Of a DNA stretch of 64,000 nucleotides, positions 33,684 through 45,919 are shown in pieces (position 1 is the first letter of the stretch; each line of letters opens with the position of its first letter). The translations under genes were made by a program, and so were the position numbers. Location: the NCBI RefSeq assembly GCF_010389155.1, contig NC_057769.1, forward strand, positions 32,597,548 to 32,661,547, read 5' to 3'. The notes below the pieces were generated by a model. It was not told the origin of the DNA, did not search any database, and saw nothing but the letters and a program-made list of their open reading frames with translations. The DNA is from Erigeron canadensis (taxonomy: Eukaryota > Streptophyta > Magnoliopsida > Asterales > Asteraceae).

Positions 33684-36563
33684 ATGACGATTGAGGTAAG
33701 GTTGGCTGATGTGAGTAGAAATAATAATATTAAGAAAAAAAGGAAATCATATAATCATGCAATTAATAATAGAAAGAATACTAAGCAGAGAAGAAGTAAT
33801 GATGATCACGACGACGGCCGGTTGACGGCGACGGAGGATTTTTCTTCCAGCTCGTTTCCTTTGCAACGACTTTATATGTCATGTGTTGATGCTTTCAAAG
33901 GTGTTGGAACTGTTCCTTCGGATACTCATGTTCAAAAGCTTTGTCATATTCTTGGTGAGTTGATCTATATACATATATGTATAGGTTTTATTTTGTGTTG
34001 ATGCTTTCAAAGGTGTGACGTCACTATTAATGGTTTTTTAGGAAAATTAGTAGAAAACCGGATGCATATATATATATAGTAGTTGAAGATCGAATATGTG
34101 ATCGACAATATATAGCAAATTACTAATATGTTAGGAAATATTTGAGATGAAGTTTGGGGTATAATTAATAGGTTACTACATGTAGGGAAATTATTAGAAT
34201 TGAAGTAAACTAGCTTATTAGGGAAAGGAATGTTGAAAATTAAATCTGTCAAAGTGTGTATGCATATGACCGTACATTGCTCCTATTTCTTTCTTGAAAT
34301 GAAAAATTGGATTTCAGAAGTGCTAGTAGTGCTACTATTTCGTCCTTGACATCCATATGTATCGTGTTCTTTTGAACTCCAGTTTATCAGTTACTTGTTA
34401 ATTAGTGTGTCGAGATTAGATAGATGGTATGAAGACGTTTTATGCTTTCCTCCTAATTTACCATCAACTAACTAGTAGGCGTGTACTAGCTAGTCGTGTA
34501 ATTTAGCTGGCTAAGGAGATGGGGCAATTTGATAATTATCTTGGTTTCAATTTCGACCAGAGTTTATTAAGTAGAAACCTGATTTATCAAAACAAAGATA
34601 TATTTCGCGGTAAAGGTGGATCTGTTTATTGGGACACCGGGTCGCTTAGTGAGCTTGATTTACCAGTCAAGTGATGATCGAGCATGGAGAGATCTAACAT
34701 GGCCCGGTTAGGGATGTGGAAAATAAACTCATTGTTAGTATTAAATATACATGGATCTAGCTAGCTTTTTAGGCTAAATTGTCATCAACACATGGGTATA
34801 AGATCAGTTTAGATCTAGCCTATAATTTGCTTTTGGAGCTAAAAGGATCTAAAGTTACTTCTATTCGATTTTCATAAACATTTGAAAATGTGTCTCAATT
34901 ATTTAACTTACAAGGGTGTTTTTGGGTTAAATACTCTGGCCTAGTTGTATTGATCTCACACTCTCACAATTAGTTTTTTTCTTCCGTTGGCGGGAACTTT
35001 TTTTGTGTGCATATTTAGATATTTACTAATCCAACAGATCTTTCATATGTAGAGAACATCATCTTTTGATTTATCCTTGTCGCATTAGTTTCGCTCACGT
35101 GGATCTAGCAGTTTTTTCCCGCCTTTTCTTTTAATTTGTGAAGTATAATACCGTGTAAATGCTTAGGATTTGTAGGGTTATTTACCATTCTCGGGTGATC
35201 CTATCCGTTTAATCACCTAGGCATATGTTCAAGGCTATATTCTAATTTTTTTAGCTGCTAGAAAACACTTAGATTCTATGTAGGGTTATTTACCATTCTA
35301 CGATGATCCTATACGGTTAATCACCTAAGGCACATCTTCAAAGCTATTCTAACATATCTTAATTGCTAGAAAAGCAAGTAATATATATAACATGATTACT
35401 AGTTATCGCACTTTTAGTAGTTGATGACATTTGTATGATCGTGCTTTTGAAAAAAAATTGTTTGGTGTAATATATATTTATCATTATGCTTGTGTTTTGT
35501 TAACTAGATTCATATATCTTGTTACAGATGGAATGGTAGCAGAAGATGTTGGATTAAGTAGAAACTTGCAATTCTTTAAGACAAGAAGCATCGCTGGAGT
35601 GACTCCAAAAGTTGCATGCACAACCATATACCAATGTGAGAAATTCTCGGTAAGTGTCAAGAAGAACCTTTATTTCTATACTATGGCAATTATTGGTACA
35701 GTTACCGTATTAAGCTATCATCTTAAATGACTTTTTGTACGTTTTTGCAGTTGTGTATCTTCTTTTTGCCTGCAAACGCCGTTATACCTCTTCATAACCA
35801 TCCAGAGATGACGGTATTCAACAAGCTTTTGCTTGGTAAAGTGCATATTAAAGCATATGATTTAGTTGACTCTACCGACTCGGATGACTCTGTATCCCCC
35901 TTACAACGTCAACGTGAGTTCTCCAGCCGTGCATATATATGCAGTAAAAACCAGTACTACTCCGTAATACAAATATATGTTGATCTAACTTGAATGCATG
36001 TGACTATTTTATGCAGCAAAACTGGCAAGTGTGAAAGCCGACGGCATCTTTACAGCCCCATGTGACACATCTGTACTATATCCTACTTCAGGAGGTAACA
36101 TACATTCCTTCACAGCTATAACACCTTGTGCGATACTTGACGTGATGGGACCTCCTTATTCTAAAAAAGACGGCCGAGACTGTTCATACTATAGAGAAAT
36201 TACAGACTCTGCTTTGCCATGTAAGCAATAATATCTTTACTGGATTTTCTTTTCTAATATAGGACAACTAGATAAGAACATAATCTATTCAGTTCATCTA
36301 AAGAAACAAAGTATCTCGTGGTCATTTAAGGTTAATTCTTTCTGAGATGCTGGAATTATCATAATTATAGTTGTTTGATCAATTTGGTGATGGATTACTT
36401 GTAACAATTAGCAGATGAACGTGCGGTTATGTCAGGAGAAGAAAGTGAGCGATATTGTTGGTTAGAAGAAATCGAGGTTCCAAAAGAATCGGAAATGGAG
36501 GGAATAGAGTATATGGGTCCTCAGATAATCGAAATGAGTTCGTCATTTCGTTCTCCGGTTTAA
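33684..36563 (+). CDS. PCO: Plant cysteine oxidase (N-terminal cysteine dioxygenase)
   Basis: Exons: 33684-33954, 35528-35649, 35751-35913, 36017-36220, 36415-36563; 909 bases, 302 residues. The enzyme uses O2 and Fe(II) to oxidise N-terminal cysteine of ERF-VII factors to the sulfinic acid, marking them for the Arg/N-degron pathway, and so acts as an oxygen sensor. Family marks seen: SCVDAFKGVGTVPSD (about 70-85), the cupin with PLHNHPEMTVFNKLLLG (iron ligands His146 and His148), GGNIHSF (third ligand His215), and DVMGPPY followed by DGRDCSYYRE. The N terminus (about 1-50) is basic and low-complexity, as in the PCO1/PCO2 group. The first in-frame ATG is 33684. Intron 1 is 1.6 kb and contains a diverged tandem duplication. 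Assignment to a specific PCO paralogue is not attempted. Confidence 0.94.
35172..35390 (+). repeat. Diverged tandem duplication in intron 1 of the cysteine oxidase gene
   Basis: GTAGGGTTATTTACCATTCT occurs at 35172 and 35280. The following sequence (GATCCTAT, then GGTTAATCACCTA or GTTTAATCACCTA, and GCTAGAAAA) is also repeated, giving a unit of about 108 bases in two copies. Confidence 0.75.
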
Positions 36564-38564
36564 AGCTGCTGTTGAATTTTCTTTTGAGCACGTTTTGTGT
36601 TTCTGGAAAAAGATGGGTGTATAGGTGTTGGTATGACAATCTATAATTACTTCTGTTTTTTTTTTAGTTAATCCTTTCTTGGTGTTGCATAAAATGTCTC
36701 TATCATTCAACGCACCCATATATGGTTGAAACTTTGTTGTAGTCAAAGTAGGATCTGTTCAATACTAAGTTATCAATGGTTGATACATAAAAAAAAGTTT
36801 GTAAAATTTTATCCAAACAAAGGTAGATTATGAACACTTCACTGAATTCATCTGACATGTTTCATTTTCTTTATTGTTTAAACAATGTTATGTAATTAAT
36901 ACCAAAATAAGATGTTATATATAAACAATGCTTGCCTTTCATTTAAGTAATCGAAACAAGGTTTTATTAAACAATCCCTAAAGGACCGTAATTTAAATTT
37001 ATTAAATAGTTGTATATTTTTAAATTTTTTATATGGGTTTTATTAAACAATCCCCTAAAGGACCGTAAATTTAAATTTATTAAATAGTGGTATATTTTAC
37101 AAATTTTTTATTAAATACAACCTTTACTTAACATTTTCTTTTGAAAAAACTGGTTGGTTAAAGATGATAGTACAAAGATAAGTTGGATATCATGTTTTCT
37201 TTTACCCTACAATTATGTTTAATTTAGGCAAGTTTAGTTACAAGTATTATTCTTATTCTCAAGTGCATAATTTGCTATGTTTATATTTTTTGTTGTACTT
37301 CATACGTTAATGCATTTTGCTGTTACAAGACGTCAGGATTCAGGAATACCCATGGTTTTAAATCTTTAAGTTCATGATAATTTTTCATGGATATAGATAC
37401 AAGCATTAAAAACTTCATTCAAGTGTCAACCAAGGATAAGAATTGTGCTTCTCAACACTTGTCTTGGAATTTCTGAACGTAACTCTATGCTATAAAATAT
37501 ACACTTGGGGCACGTGACAATGTGACATGTCACTGTAAAAGGATACGGATAATACTAATAACAGATGCCATATTATCGGCATCCATTTCTATACGAAGTC
37601 ATCAAAAAACATGACATCTGTTTGGTGATCAATGCAGTTCTTCGTTACTTCAACTTGCTTCTTGTCCAGAATGCATTCCAAAATGAAACAGTTGGAAAAT
37701 TCCTAGAAAAGAATCCGTAATTGGCAGCATATGCTAAAACCAGGACCTCAAGATATTGGTCCCGGCAGGAAGCTATTCTACATGACGAATTTCATAATGA
37801 AGAGACATTGCAACGAATACATATCTGCAAGAGAATATACCAAGTCAATACGGGGAGATCAATGTTTGCATGCATCAATTCAAACGTAATATACACATTT
37901 AAGGTGATCACTTTAGTCGCGTCAAGCACTCACGATTTCAGGACCAATACGCTTACAAGGATTCCATCTGTTAGAGATTTAGAGTTGGTGGTGTTTTTCT
38001 TCATCATACACTTATTATATTCCAAGTACAGTCATGCTCATGAGTTCAGTGTGGAGTGTTTGAACTAGCATACGTTTTTACTTTCTTAAAGTTGTGCGAC
38101 ATTCATGACTTGCTCAGTTTCTGAATTAGGTATGGTTGGTAGCATTCCCACACGCCACAAGGGAAGCATAAACCTTGTGTCTTCTCATGTGGGGCGACTA
38201 TGAGGCATCCCCACGAAGAAACCAACATCATCTTTCTTTTAGATTTCCGTATCTATTTTCTATCTAATGACCCAACAAACCACACCCAAAAAGGCGAATC
38301 GGATTGATAATACCATTTAAACGAAACCATTTAATACGTTCTTAAATGCCTAATTAACCGTAATCATGGAATATTATAATAGAAGTTTACTACTCTCAAT
38401 CAACTAAAAATGCACTCTCTTTGTAGCTTCTTCTCACACCAAAAACTCTACCCAACCTTTCACGAGATTTATGTGCTCCCAACCCTTCCATTACTCATAT
38501 AACTACATCTTCTAATACCTCCCTAAACCCACTCACTTTTCCATCAAGCATTCGTCATTTTAGC
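36564..38564. other. Intergenic region with a small tandem duplication and an unassigned frame
   Basis: A 76-base tandem duplication (GGACCGTAATTTAAATTTAT type) lies at 36961-37110. A frame of 115 codons (37721-38068) has plausible composition at its start (YAKTRTSRYWSRQEAILHDE), but I recognise no domain. It may be a decayed gene fragment. The last 500 bases are the likely promoter of the LBD gene. Confidence 0.5.
36961..37110 (+). repeat. 76-base tandem duplication
   Basis: GTTTTATTAAACAATCC starts at 36961 and 37037, and both copies continue CTAAAGGACCGTAA and TTTAAATTTATTAAATAGT with a few single-base differences. Confidence 0.85.
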
Positions 38565-39615
38565 ATGGCTGAGTCATCAGACAGCCAGAGGAAGGGGACC
38601 GGAGTCGGAAAACGAGCTGGTGGGTCATTTGAGGCGGCCACAACCGAACCTGGATCGATTCCCAACCCGCCTTGTGGGGCATGCAAATTCCTGAGAAGAA
38701 AGTGTGTCAACGGGTGCATCTTTGCACCCTACTTTGGGTCCGACCAGGGTGCAGCCCGGTTCGCAGCGGTACATAAGGTGTTTGGAGCCAGCAACGTGTC
38801 AAAGCTGCTAATGCACATACCAGTGAATCGGAGACAACATGCAGTTGTGACCATATCCTACGAAGCCCAGGCTAGGTTGTCCGACCCGGTTTATGGTTGT
38901 GTTTCAACTGTACTGGCCTTGCAACAACAGGTACCAGATTCATGATATCTATGAAAATAGAGGTGACAAAACAGCTTGGGTCCAAGTGGGTTGGGTAGCA
39001 GGTCAAAACGGGGTTTCCAAGTGTTATGTATAATATCACTTAAAATAATAATAAAACCTCGTTTTGTGATTCAAGAATTTTTGTATATTAGAATCATACT
39101 TCGCCAACTTTCTGTTTGCCGACACAATTTATATAACCAAACTCTATACATTCATAAATAAATGGGTTGATATGGTAACATCTACATAAAATACATCCAG
39201 ATTCAGGTTGTCCTTGTACAGAAATTTTAATAAAGCAACATTATGTTTGTACTCACAGGTAGCAGCGTTGCAGACAGAGCTAGCAATGGTACAGAACCAG
39301 CTGATAAACAACAAGCTTCTGGTAGCAAACGCACTTCAGAGTTCACAGCAGCAACTGGAGCCAATGCACCACCTTTCACTGTTACAGCCAGCATATTCAA
39401 ATGCTTCATCTGCTTCAAATAACAACATACTTAACATGAACAGCTTTGATTCTGGTTTGAATAATCTTGCAGATGATCATCACAGTAATGCTCTTTCACA
39501 ACAGAGCTTTAATCCTCTACAGCTTTGTCAACCATGTCATGATGACGAGGATGACGACGAGGAAGAGAGTGGGGACCCTTTGGCCTTTGCCAATCAGATG
39601 CTCCAATCCAGATAA
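38565..39615 (+). CDS. LBD20: LOB-domain transcription factor, LBD20-like
   Basis: Exons 38565-38930 and 39259-39615; 723 bases, 240 residues. The LOB domain spans about residues 35-140: zinc-finger-like CX2CX6CX3C (Cys37, 40, 47, 51), the GAS block ([17 protein letters not shown]) and a leucine-zipper-like coil ([19 protein letters not shown]) split by the intron after LALQQQ, a typical class I intron position. The C-terminal half is Gln/Asn/Ser-rich with an acidic patch (DDEDDDEEE), a likely activation region. Class I LBD proteins are nuclear DNA-binding factors in organ boundaries, lateral roots and defence. The assignment to LBD20 rests on the sequence type and on neighbours: in Arabidopsis LBD20 (At3g03760) lies beside SUVR3 (At3g03750) and near p23-2 (At3g03773), all present here. 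Confidence 0.88.
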
Positions 39616-40527
39616 TAGTCTCACTGTTTCTGATGAAACGAACCGTAGAATTTTCCTATAATCAAATAAGTGGCTCAATTATGATCATACTCGAAGAAAC
39701 AACAATTGAAGATCAGATGTCAAAGTGGCTAAAGATAATATTCAAAGAATGACTTCTATTTACGACATGAAATAAATTTATATATTATATATATGGACAA
39801 GAATTTGAATTAAATGTGGTAACCAAGTTTTTCTATGAGATTCTATCACAAAAGCTCCTTTATAGTTAAAAAAAACGTTATGGTAATGCCAAATGTTGGG
39901 AGGCCATTTAACCCCTTCATTTATTGATAATTGATTTGTGTTGTGTCATCTCAAATGGGCCAGTCAGAAGACAAAAAAAACTCAAAGGGAGTGCGTCAAA
40001 TGGGTTGAACAAGATGTCTATTCTTAATGCACCGCATATTAAAACCTTATCAATAAACTACAGAACACATGGTAACAGTACCAATTTAATTTTGTAATTA
40101 TAACCAACACATCTATATTACTCGTACTATTTATAAAAAGATAGAGTGACAAACAATAAAGTGTTTGCAAATAAACCAAACCTATATTGATTCATTACCC
40201 AACCCACGTGTCCTTCATATCTTGCCACCTGGCTCACCTTTACCACATGCTTCCTTCATATTTGCCACATAGCTCACCTTTACCAAAGATAGAACACATA
40301 CGCAGATCAAAGACAAAACACACAACAGGTAGTGAGAAAGTATCTTCCATGTTGGAATGCATATATAAGAACTAGCATTGATGCTACAAGAATTGACAAT
40401 GCTTCGAGTGCTTTATCCTGGAGTCTGCTTTTTTCGCATCCTAGAGTATATTAAAAAAAAAAGAGCTTGCTAGATGTTGGTTTAAATCCAAATGACACAC
40501 AAAATAACAATACCTATAAACCTGAAA
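39616..40527. other. Spacer between the LBD gene and the SUVR3 gene
   Basis: It contains the 3' ends of the two convergent genes. At 40211-40285 an imperfect direct repeat of about 41 bases (CTTCATAT, TTGCCAC, then GCTCACCTTTACCA) occurs twice. No gene is seen. Confidence 0.55.
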
Positions 40528-42850
40528 TCATGTTTGTTCAGAAGGCATGATTCCAGAGCAACAACTACTGCCACATAAACACTTTGAGCCATTTGGATTC
40601 AAACTAGCATCTCCATAGCTAAAAGTGAGCTCTTCGTCTTTTAATATACCTCGGGATGTGAAAAAATAGACTCGAGGTAGTAAATCACCTGAACTTCGTA
40701 CGAGTTCTATTGAAAGATTCCCACCATCACAAGAATGGTTGATAAATCTTGCAACATTACCAATCCTTGTGGCATCAATGTTAATTCTCATACATGCATT
40801 CCCTGATGGAAGATGCTCTCTTACTACTAGAAGAGATGTTGTATGCTTGCTACTGGCTGCAAGTTTATCATATTTTTGTTGACGTCTTCTTGCTTCTATT
40901 TTTGTCAACAGTTCACCTAATGCAAAACGCAAAACGAATCACAAATTTCAATCGGCGCCATTATATATCTAAATTGTCAAAATAGTTACATGCATTCTAA
41001 TGCAAGCAAAACTGTAAGTACAACATGTCACACACTAGTAAAAATTAACATACTATGAGGTTTATGTTCCCCTAAGTACATGTAGATCCATTCACATATA
41101 ATACATAATGCATGTATGCCCTTGTAGAATGTGGACATCTCTTTTTTTAGTAAAATGCCCACCTAAAGGCTAAAGCCAACATATACATGATATTCGTCTA
41201 TATATATACAGCAAGAAGCACATACTTAAATAGCCTCCCAAAAAATAGAACAATCAAAACAAGCAAGCCCAGAAAAAGGATGCTTAAAAGGCATAAACCA
41301 CTGATGTGAAGTCAGGAAGAACAAAAATATAAGCAATGAAGTAGTAGACCCTGACATAAATGAACAAAAAGAATTATAAAATTTACTAACCAAAAAAATA
41401 TGTGTATAAATGTATATAGGTCCTTTATAGGCATGTTTTGCTTTATCATGCCCACTTTTTAACCCAACATTTGATTAAAATTATTGTATGTCCATGTTTA
41501 CAGCAAGAAGCACATTCTCAAGCGGCCTGCTAAGAATTAGGACAAACTAATAGTTTCTGTAAATGTCAATAGAAGGGTGCTACACCGTTCTAAAAAAAAT
41601 ATAGAAGGATGCTACGATGAAACCAAAGAATCAACAAGACAACCGCTGCTAAGTGCTAACTTTGTATCATAGATAATAAGATTGATAAGGAAGCAAATCG
41701 GCCATTGCAGGTCATCACACAATCTCCCATTTAACTCCAAGCCTATAATCAGTAACTTGTCATGTTCATACAAAAAAAAGAAAAAGATATCACTTCAAAT
41801 GAATTTGCTAGCCTGTAGCATGATCAAGTAATAATGTGTCATGTGCTATTCATCTTGGCTTATAAATCAATACTTACTAGTCAACTTACCCTACAGTCAC
41901 CAAATATATGTCAATAGAGGTATCAAATAACAATGTACAGTTGAGTCATGTGCTTCATTTAACGTATACACAAACACAATATTATGTACCATTAATGTAT
42001 GTAGGTCCTTTGTGGACATCTTTTGCTTCAAGAAATACCCACCTAAATCCAACATATTATTGCTGTCTGTCCATATTTACAGCAAACACACAATACTTAA
42101 GTGGTCTGCCAAGAATTAGGACAATCAAAATGTATTTAGTTATATTTCCAACTTAAATAAAATAACACGCCAAAAGGCGTAATACTTGAAAGCTTAACTT
42201 CACTTTTCAACTAGGGCAACATTGTCATAAACTACACAATATATTGCATATTAACGAGTACCAAATTAAGAGTAATAACTAATAACTACAACTAGTAAAA
42301 CATTTATTCAATCAATATCTTATTTCCATACAAGCATTTCAACAAACACCTTACCTGCATACTCGCAAACAAATTCTCCACATCCGATATCCTCATCAGC
42401 AAACAAGCCCCACCCTTTTTCCAAACACCTAACAATCTTTAACTTCACAACCACACTTTTTCGACCCACATTGGCAGAACCCGACCCATTATCCAAAACC
42501 AACTCAGACCCATTAATAAAAACAGGTGGATGAAAAATACCCAGATCCAGTTTCCCATCAAAACCCGACCCCCATGGTTGTCGGTTCGGGTTTTCCGGCA
42601 AGATCAAAACTTGACTTGGTGTATAGAGAAAATATGCATATGGGTGTTCGTCTATAGTGTTTATAAATGGGATTGGATGCTTCTCGAAGGTTCTAGAAGC
42701 GTCTGATGATCTAACTGCTGTGATTGATTTGGTGATTAAATTTAGGGTTTTGCAGGTTTGTGAAACGGTGGCGAGTTCTTTTGGGGTTAAGTATGGTAGG
42801 ATTAAAACGGCGGCGTTTGATAGTTTGTTAAATAACAATGTGTTGTTCAT
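40528..42850 (-). CDS. SUVR3: SET-domain protein, SUVR3 homologue with degenerate pre-SET
   Basis: Exons 42850-42355 and 40916-40528; 885 bases, 294 residues against about 338 in Arabidopsis SUVR3 (At3g03750). The N terminus is F-box-like (LPYLTPKELATVSQTCK), followed by SSDASRTFEKHPIPF and YAYFLYTPSQ as in SUVR3. The SET domain has VKLKIVR, KGWGLFADED, FVCEYAGELL, RINIDATRIGNVARFINHSC (NHSC at 225-228) and ELTFSYG, and the post-SET has Cys278, Cys280, Cys284 and Cys285. SUVR proteins are putative histone lysine methyltransferases in the nucleus. The stretch where the cysteine-rich zinc-binding pre-SET should lie (about residues 98-135) is short, reads NGSELVLDNGSGSANVGRKS and has no cysteine, although the frame is unbroken. 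Activity is therefore uncertain. The intron is 1.4 kb. Confidence 0.9.
41060..42130. repeat. Three diverged direct copies of a 150-200-base unit in the SUVR3 intron
   Basis: Related blocks at about 41060-41262, 41405-41548 and 41985-42130 share GTCCTTT, GCCCACCTAAA or ACCCACCTAAA, CAACAT, a TTTACAGCAA[GA] core and GCCTGCTAAGAATTAGGACA or GTCTGCCAAGAATTAGGACA. Spacing is irregular. Confidence 0.6.
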
Positions 42851-43012
42851 TGCTTTTGATAAACCCTAATTTTGTTGTTCTGAGTGGAAAAGATGGGAGC
42901 TTTATAAAGTCTGATAGAAAACGGGTCAGATTATTTAGATGTATATGGTATGGGATGACCCGGTTTTCTAGCTTTGCTTTTCCAATTGTTAGATGGGATT
43001 CTCACCTTCAAG

Positions 43013-43450
43013 CCATTGTTTTAAAAACCGCTACTTTAATCATACCGGTGTGGAAATTTTTTTCGATATTATCGGAATTATCAAAAATACCGGCCGGTAC
43101 GACTGTTTTAGTTTATTTTAGTATTATTTTACAAAATTTGTTATAATTTAACGAAAATAGTCACAAAAAAAACAATAATAATTCACTCAAATATAATATC
43201 AAATAGGTATTTTATAACAAAATATAAGGTTTAAAGTTCACAAATAACAAAAACTAACATTAAAGTATCATAAAAAAAATTTTAAAAAAATTTTAAAGAA
43301 AAAAAAATGAAAATACCGGAAATATTGGAATGGTAATACCGAAAATACCGGCCGGTACGAAATAGTGAAAATACAAAAAAAATATCTCGGGATTAAAATA
43401 CCGGAGTACCCGGTAATACCGGCCGGTATATACCGGTATTTAAAATATTG
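43013..43450. mobile_element. hAT-type MITE upstream of SUVR3
   Basis: Imperfect terminal repeats CCATTGTTTTAAAAACCG and GGTATTTAAAATATTG are flanked by CCTTCAAG (43005-43012) and CCTTCAAT (43451-43458), an 8-base duplication with one mismatch, as expected for hAT elements. The inside is rich in ATACCGGCCGGTA palindromes. It lies about 165 bases upstream of the SUVR3 start codon. Confidence 0.65.
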
Positions 43451-44149
43451 CCTTCAATTATAGATTTTTTCTTTTAAGACAGCACATTTGAGTATAGATA
43501 CTATGCAAGTTGTGTGCATAACACTACACACCCGACAACAATTGTATCTGATCTTCACATAAACATAATATAATGGAGATGTAGACTATACTAGTAGTTG
43601 AGTGCTCCTTGTTGTTCGGATCTTGACCGGGTCCGAGCATATGCAATATATTCTTACTTTTATGATAAAGGTAGAAAGATTGTTTTTAAGAAGGGAAGTG
43701 ATATTAGCACCACTTGTTTCAATAAATTTACCACAACCATGCAATACTGATTTGTACAGTCTGTTGTAAAACTTGTACGTTGTGGTACATTAATCAAAAA
43801 TATTGGTACCAATATCACTTTCCTTTTAAGAAAATTTCATGTTATACAATGTGAAAACCACTTATTTGGTAAATAACCATAACCATAACCATACATATCA
43901 AAAGAATAGTACACATATAAAATACAAGAAAATAGAAATAACAAGACTATCAAACATAAAACATATATGCATTTATACCAAACATAAAAAAAAAAAAAAA
44001 TGTATAAGCAACTATCATACATGTGTGAAATTATACAAAGCTACAACATTCTTAACAGAAAATGTCTACTAGAAAAACTGACTATAACAAAACAGGTCAA
44101 ATAAATATAAAAGTAACACACTAACACACATCATGCATGCATGCATACA

Positions 44150-44370
44150 TACATGTACTGATTATTTCAGTGGTTGGACATCCAGACTTTTGTCCAAGAG
44201 GTCACAGGTTTGAGACTCTCGGCCTGCGATTGCCCGCCAGGATTTTTTCCTGGCTTTCGTGGAGCTTTTACCGGGTAGGGCAGGCGGGGTGGAGGGGATC
44301 GGGTAGGTCCACGATATCCAGTCTGGATACCCGTAATCTAGCCTTTGCTTTTCTAAAAAAAATAAATGTA
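44150..44370 (+). mobile_element. Probable SINE
   Basis: CAGTGGTTGGACATCCAGAC (A-box-like) is followed by GGTCACAGGTTTGAGACTC (B-box), a GC-rich body (TACCGGGTAGGGCAGGCGGG) and an A-rich tail (CTAAAAAAAATAAA). No clear target-site duplication was found. Confidence 0.6.
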
Positions 44371-44387
44371 AACATATATTAATGTAA

Positions 44388-44590
44388 AGGGTTGGGTATT
44401 GTAAAACAAGTATTAAAGTAAAACAAATAGAACAAGATCTTGACCCTTAGATTATGGTTAAACTGATGCATAAAGATTCATGAAGCAATTGATGCACGAT
44501 GATTTTTATGATACACGGTGGTTTTCAGTGAAGAAAATCTATTGTTTTATTTGTTTTACTTTAATACTTGTTTTATTTTACCTAAAACCT
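44388..44590. mobile_element. MITE family A, copy 3
   Basis: The ends (GTTGGGTATTGTAAAACAAG and TTGTTTTATTTTACCTAAAA) are inverted repeats and the interior has GATGCACGATGATTTTTATG. It matches the copies at 24854 and, inverted, 58537. Confidence 0.75.
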
Positions 44591-45122
44591 ATATAACGTA
44601 ATATAGGATAAAGTTTGCTAGTTTGCATATGATAACCTAATCTGTTTATTTAAAAAACTATCTCTCCCCTACAAGTAAATAAAAGTCATTTATAAGAGTA
44701 TTTCTAATCATAATAAGCTTTGATAGCTTTTTTTGTTTGTCATATCATTAAACAAAAATATATTTATGGTGAAAAATGTTAGTAGGGACGAAATTGTAAA
44801 ATATATGTAATAACCACCTAAAAGCAAGCTTAGAAGGGATAAAAAGAAAATTTAAAAGGACTTAAATTGAAAATTAATGTAAAAAAACTATTGGTGTAAG
44901 ACTTGTTTGAAGAAAAAAAGTCTTTATAAAATGTTGATACCATTCGGTTAAATGACTTAGTTGATAAATAGGCTGAGAAACCCTACTTTTTTGAGCAATA
45001 TCAATTATCCTTTTTTAGTGGTAAAAAAAGTTATATGAAAAGTTTTATCATTGGAGTAATAACTTGTTTATAGGTTAAGGGTAATGGAATAGTTATCTGG
45101 CAAAAAAATAAGTTATTAAGAT

Positions 45123-45580
45123 TTATTATCATTGTGGATACTTTTAGGAGAAAAAAAAGCTTTACTTTACAATGGTAAAAAACTTTTAAATAACTTTTTT
45201 TTATATATAAAAAAATAAGTCTTCTATCAACCTTCCATTGAAGGTACTCTAAAGTGTTTAATGGTTATATTTCTCTTTTCCTTATCTTCCAATCAAACTT
45301 ATGATGTGTTATTCATTTATATTCTTTATAAAAAAAAAGAAAAAAATAAAATGATAAAACTTATTATCATTGTGGATACCTTTAAAAAAATAGTTTTACT
45401 TTATAATAATAAAAAGCTTTTGAATAGCTTTTATATATAAAAAATAAATCTTTTATCAACCTCCCATTGAATGTCCTAAAGTGGTTAATGTTTATATTTC
45501 TTTTTTCTTTATTTTACCCGTAAAACTTATCGTGTATTCTTTATTTATATTCTTTAAAAAAAGAAAAAAAAATGATAAGA
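45123..45580 (+). repeat. Diverged tandem duplication, period 238 bases
   Basis: TTATTATCATTGTGGATAC occurs at 45123 and 45361. Each is followed by CTTTACTTTA or TTTTACTTTA, AAAAA[CG]CTTTT, ATCAACCT[CT]CCATTGAA and TTTATATTCTTTA, with many small differences. Confidence 0.75.
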
Positions 45581-45919
45581 TAAAAAATATAAGAGAAAAA
45601 TCTTTTCAAATATGAAAAAATTTTATTTTTTTTTAACAAAATTAACTAAAAGTTCTTTTCAAATTATATTTATTCATTTTTTTTCCACCTTTAAGAAACT
45701 CAAAGAAGAGAATTTGTTTTAGAAGCTTTTCAATTACTTTTCTTTTTCCTCTAGGGTCTTGAATGAAACTAGGCGATACATGGGTCTAAATATGCAAATA
45801 ATCTTCGCCATTACGGAAATCAAACACCGGCATACACCCCCATAAATCAATCGCATAAATTCCCACAAATTTAAAGATCAATTTCGCTCCCTTCTTTTTC
45901 TCCAACCCAAAAAACAAAA

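Larger units (their letters stand above)
42851..45919. other. Divergent promoter region with transposons
   Basis: Between the SUVR3 (-) and NEMP (+) start codons there is no host gene. It holds a hAT-type MITE at 43013-43450, a SINE near 44150-44370, MITE family A at 44388-44590 and a 238-base tandem duplication at 45123-45580. The rest is AT-rich. Confidence 0.6.
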
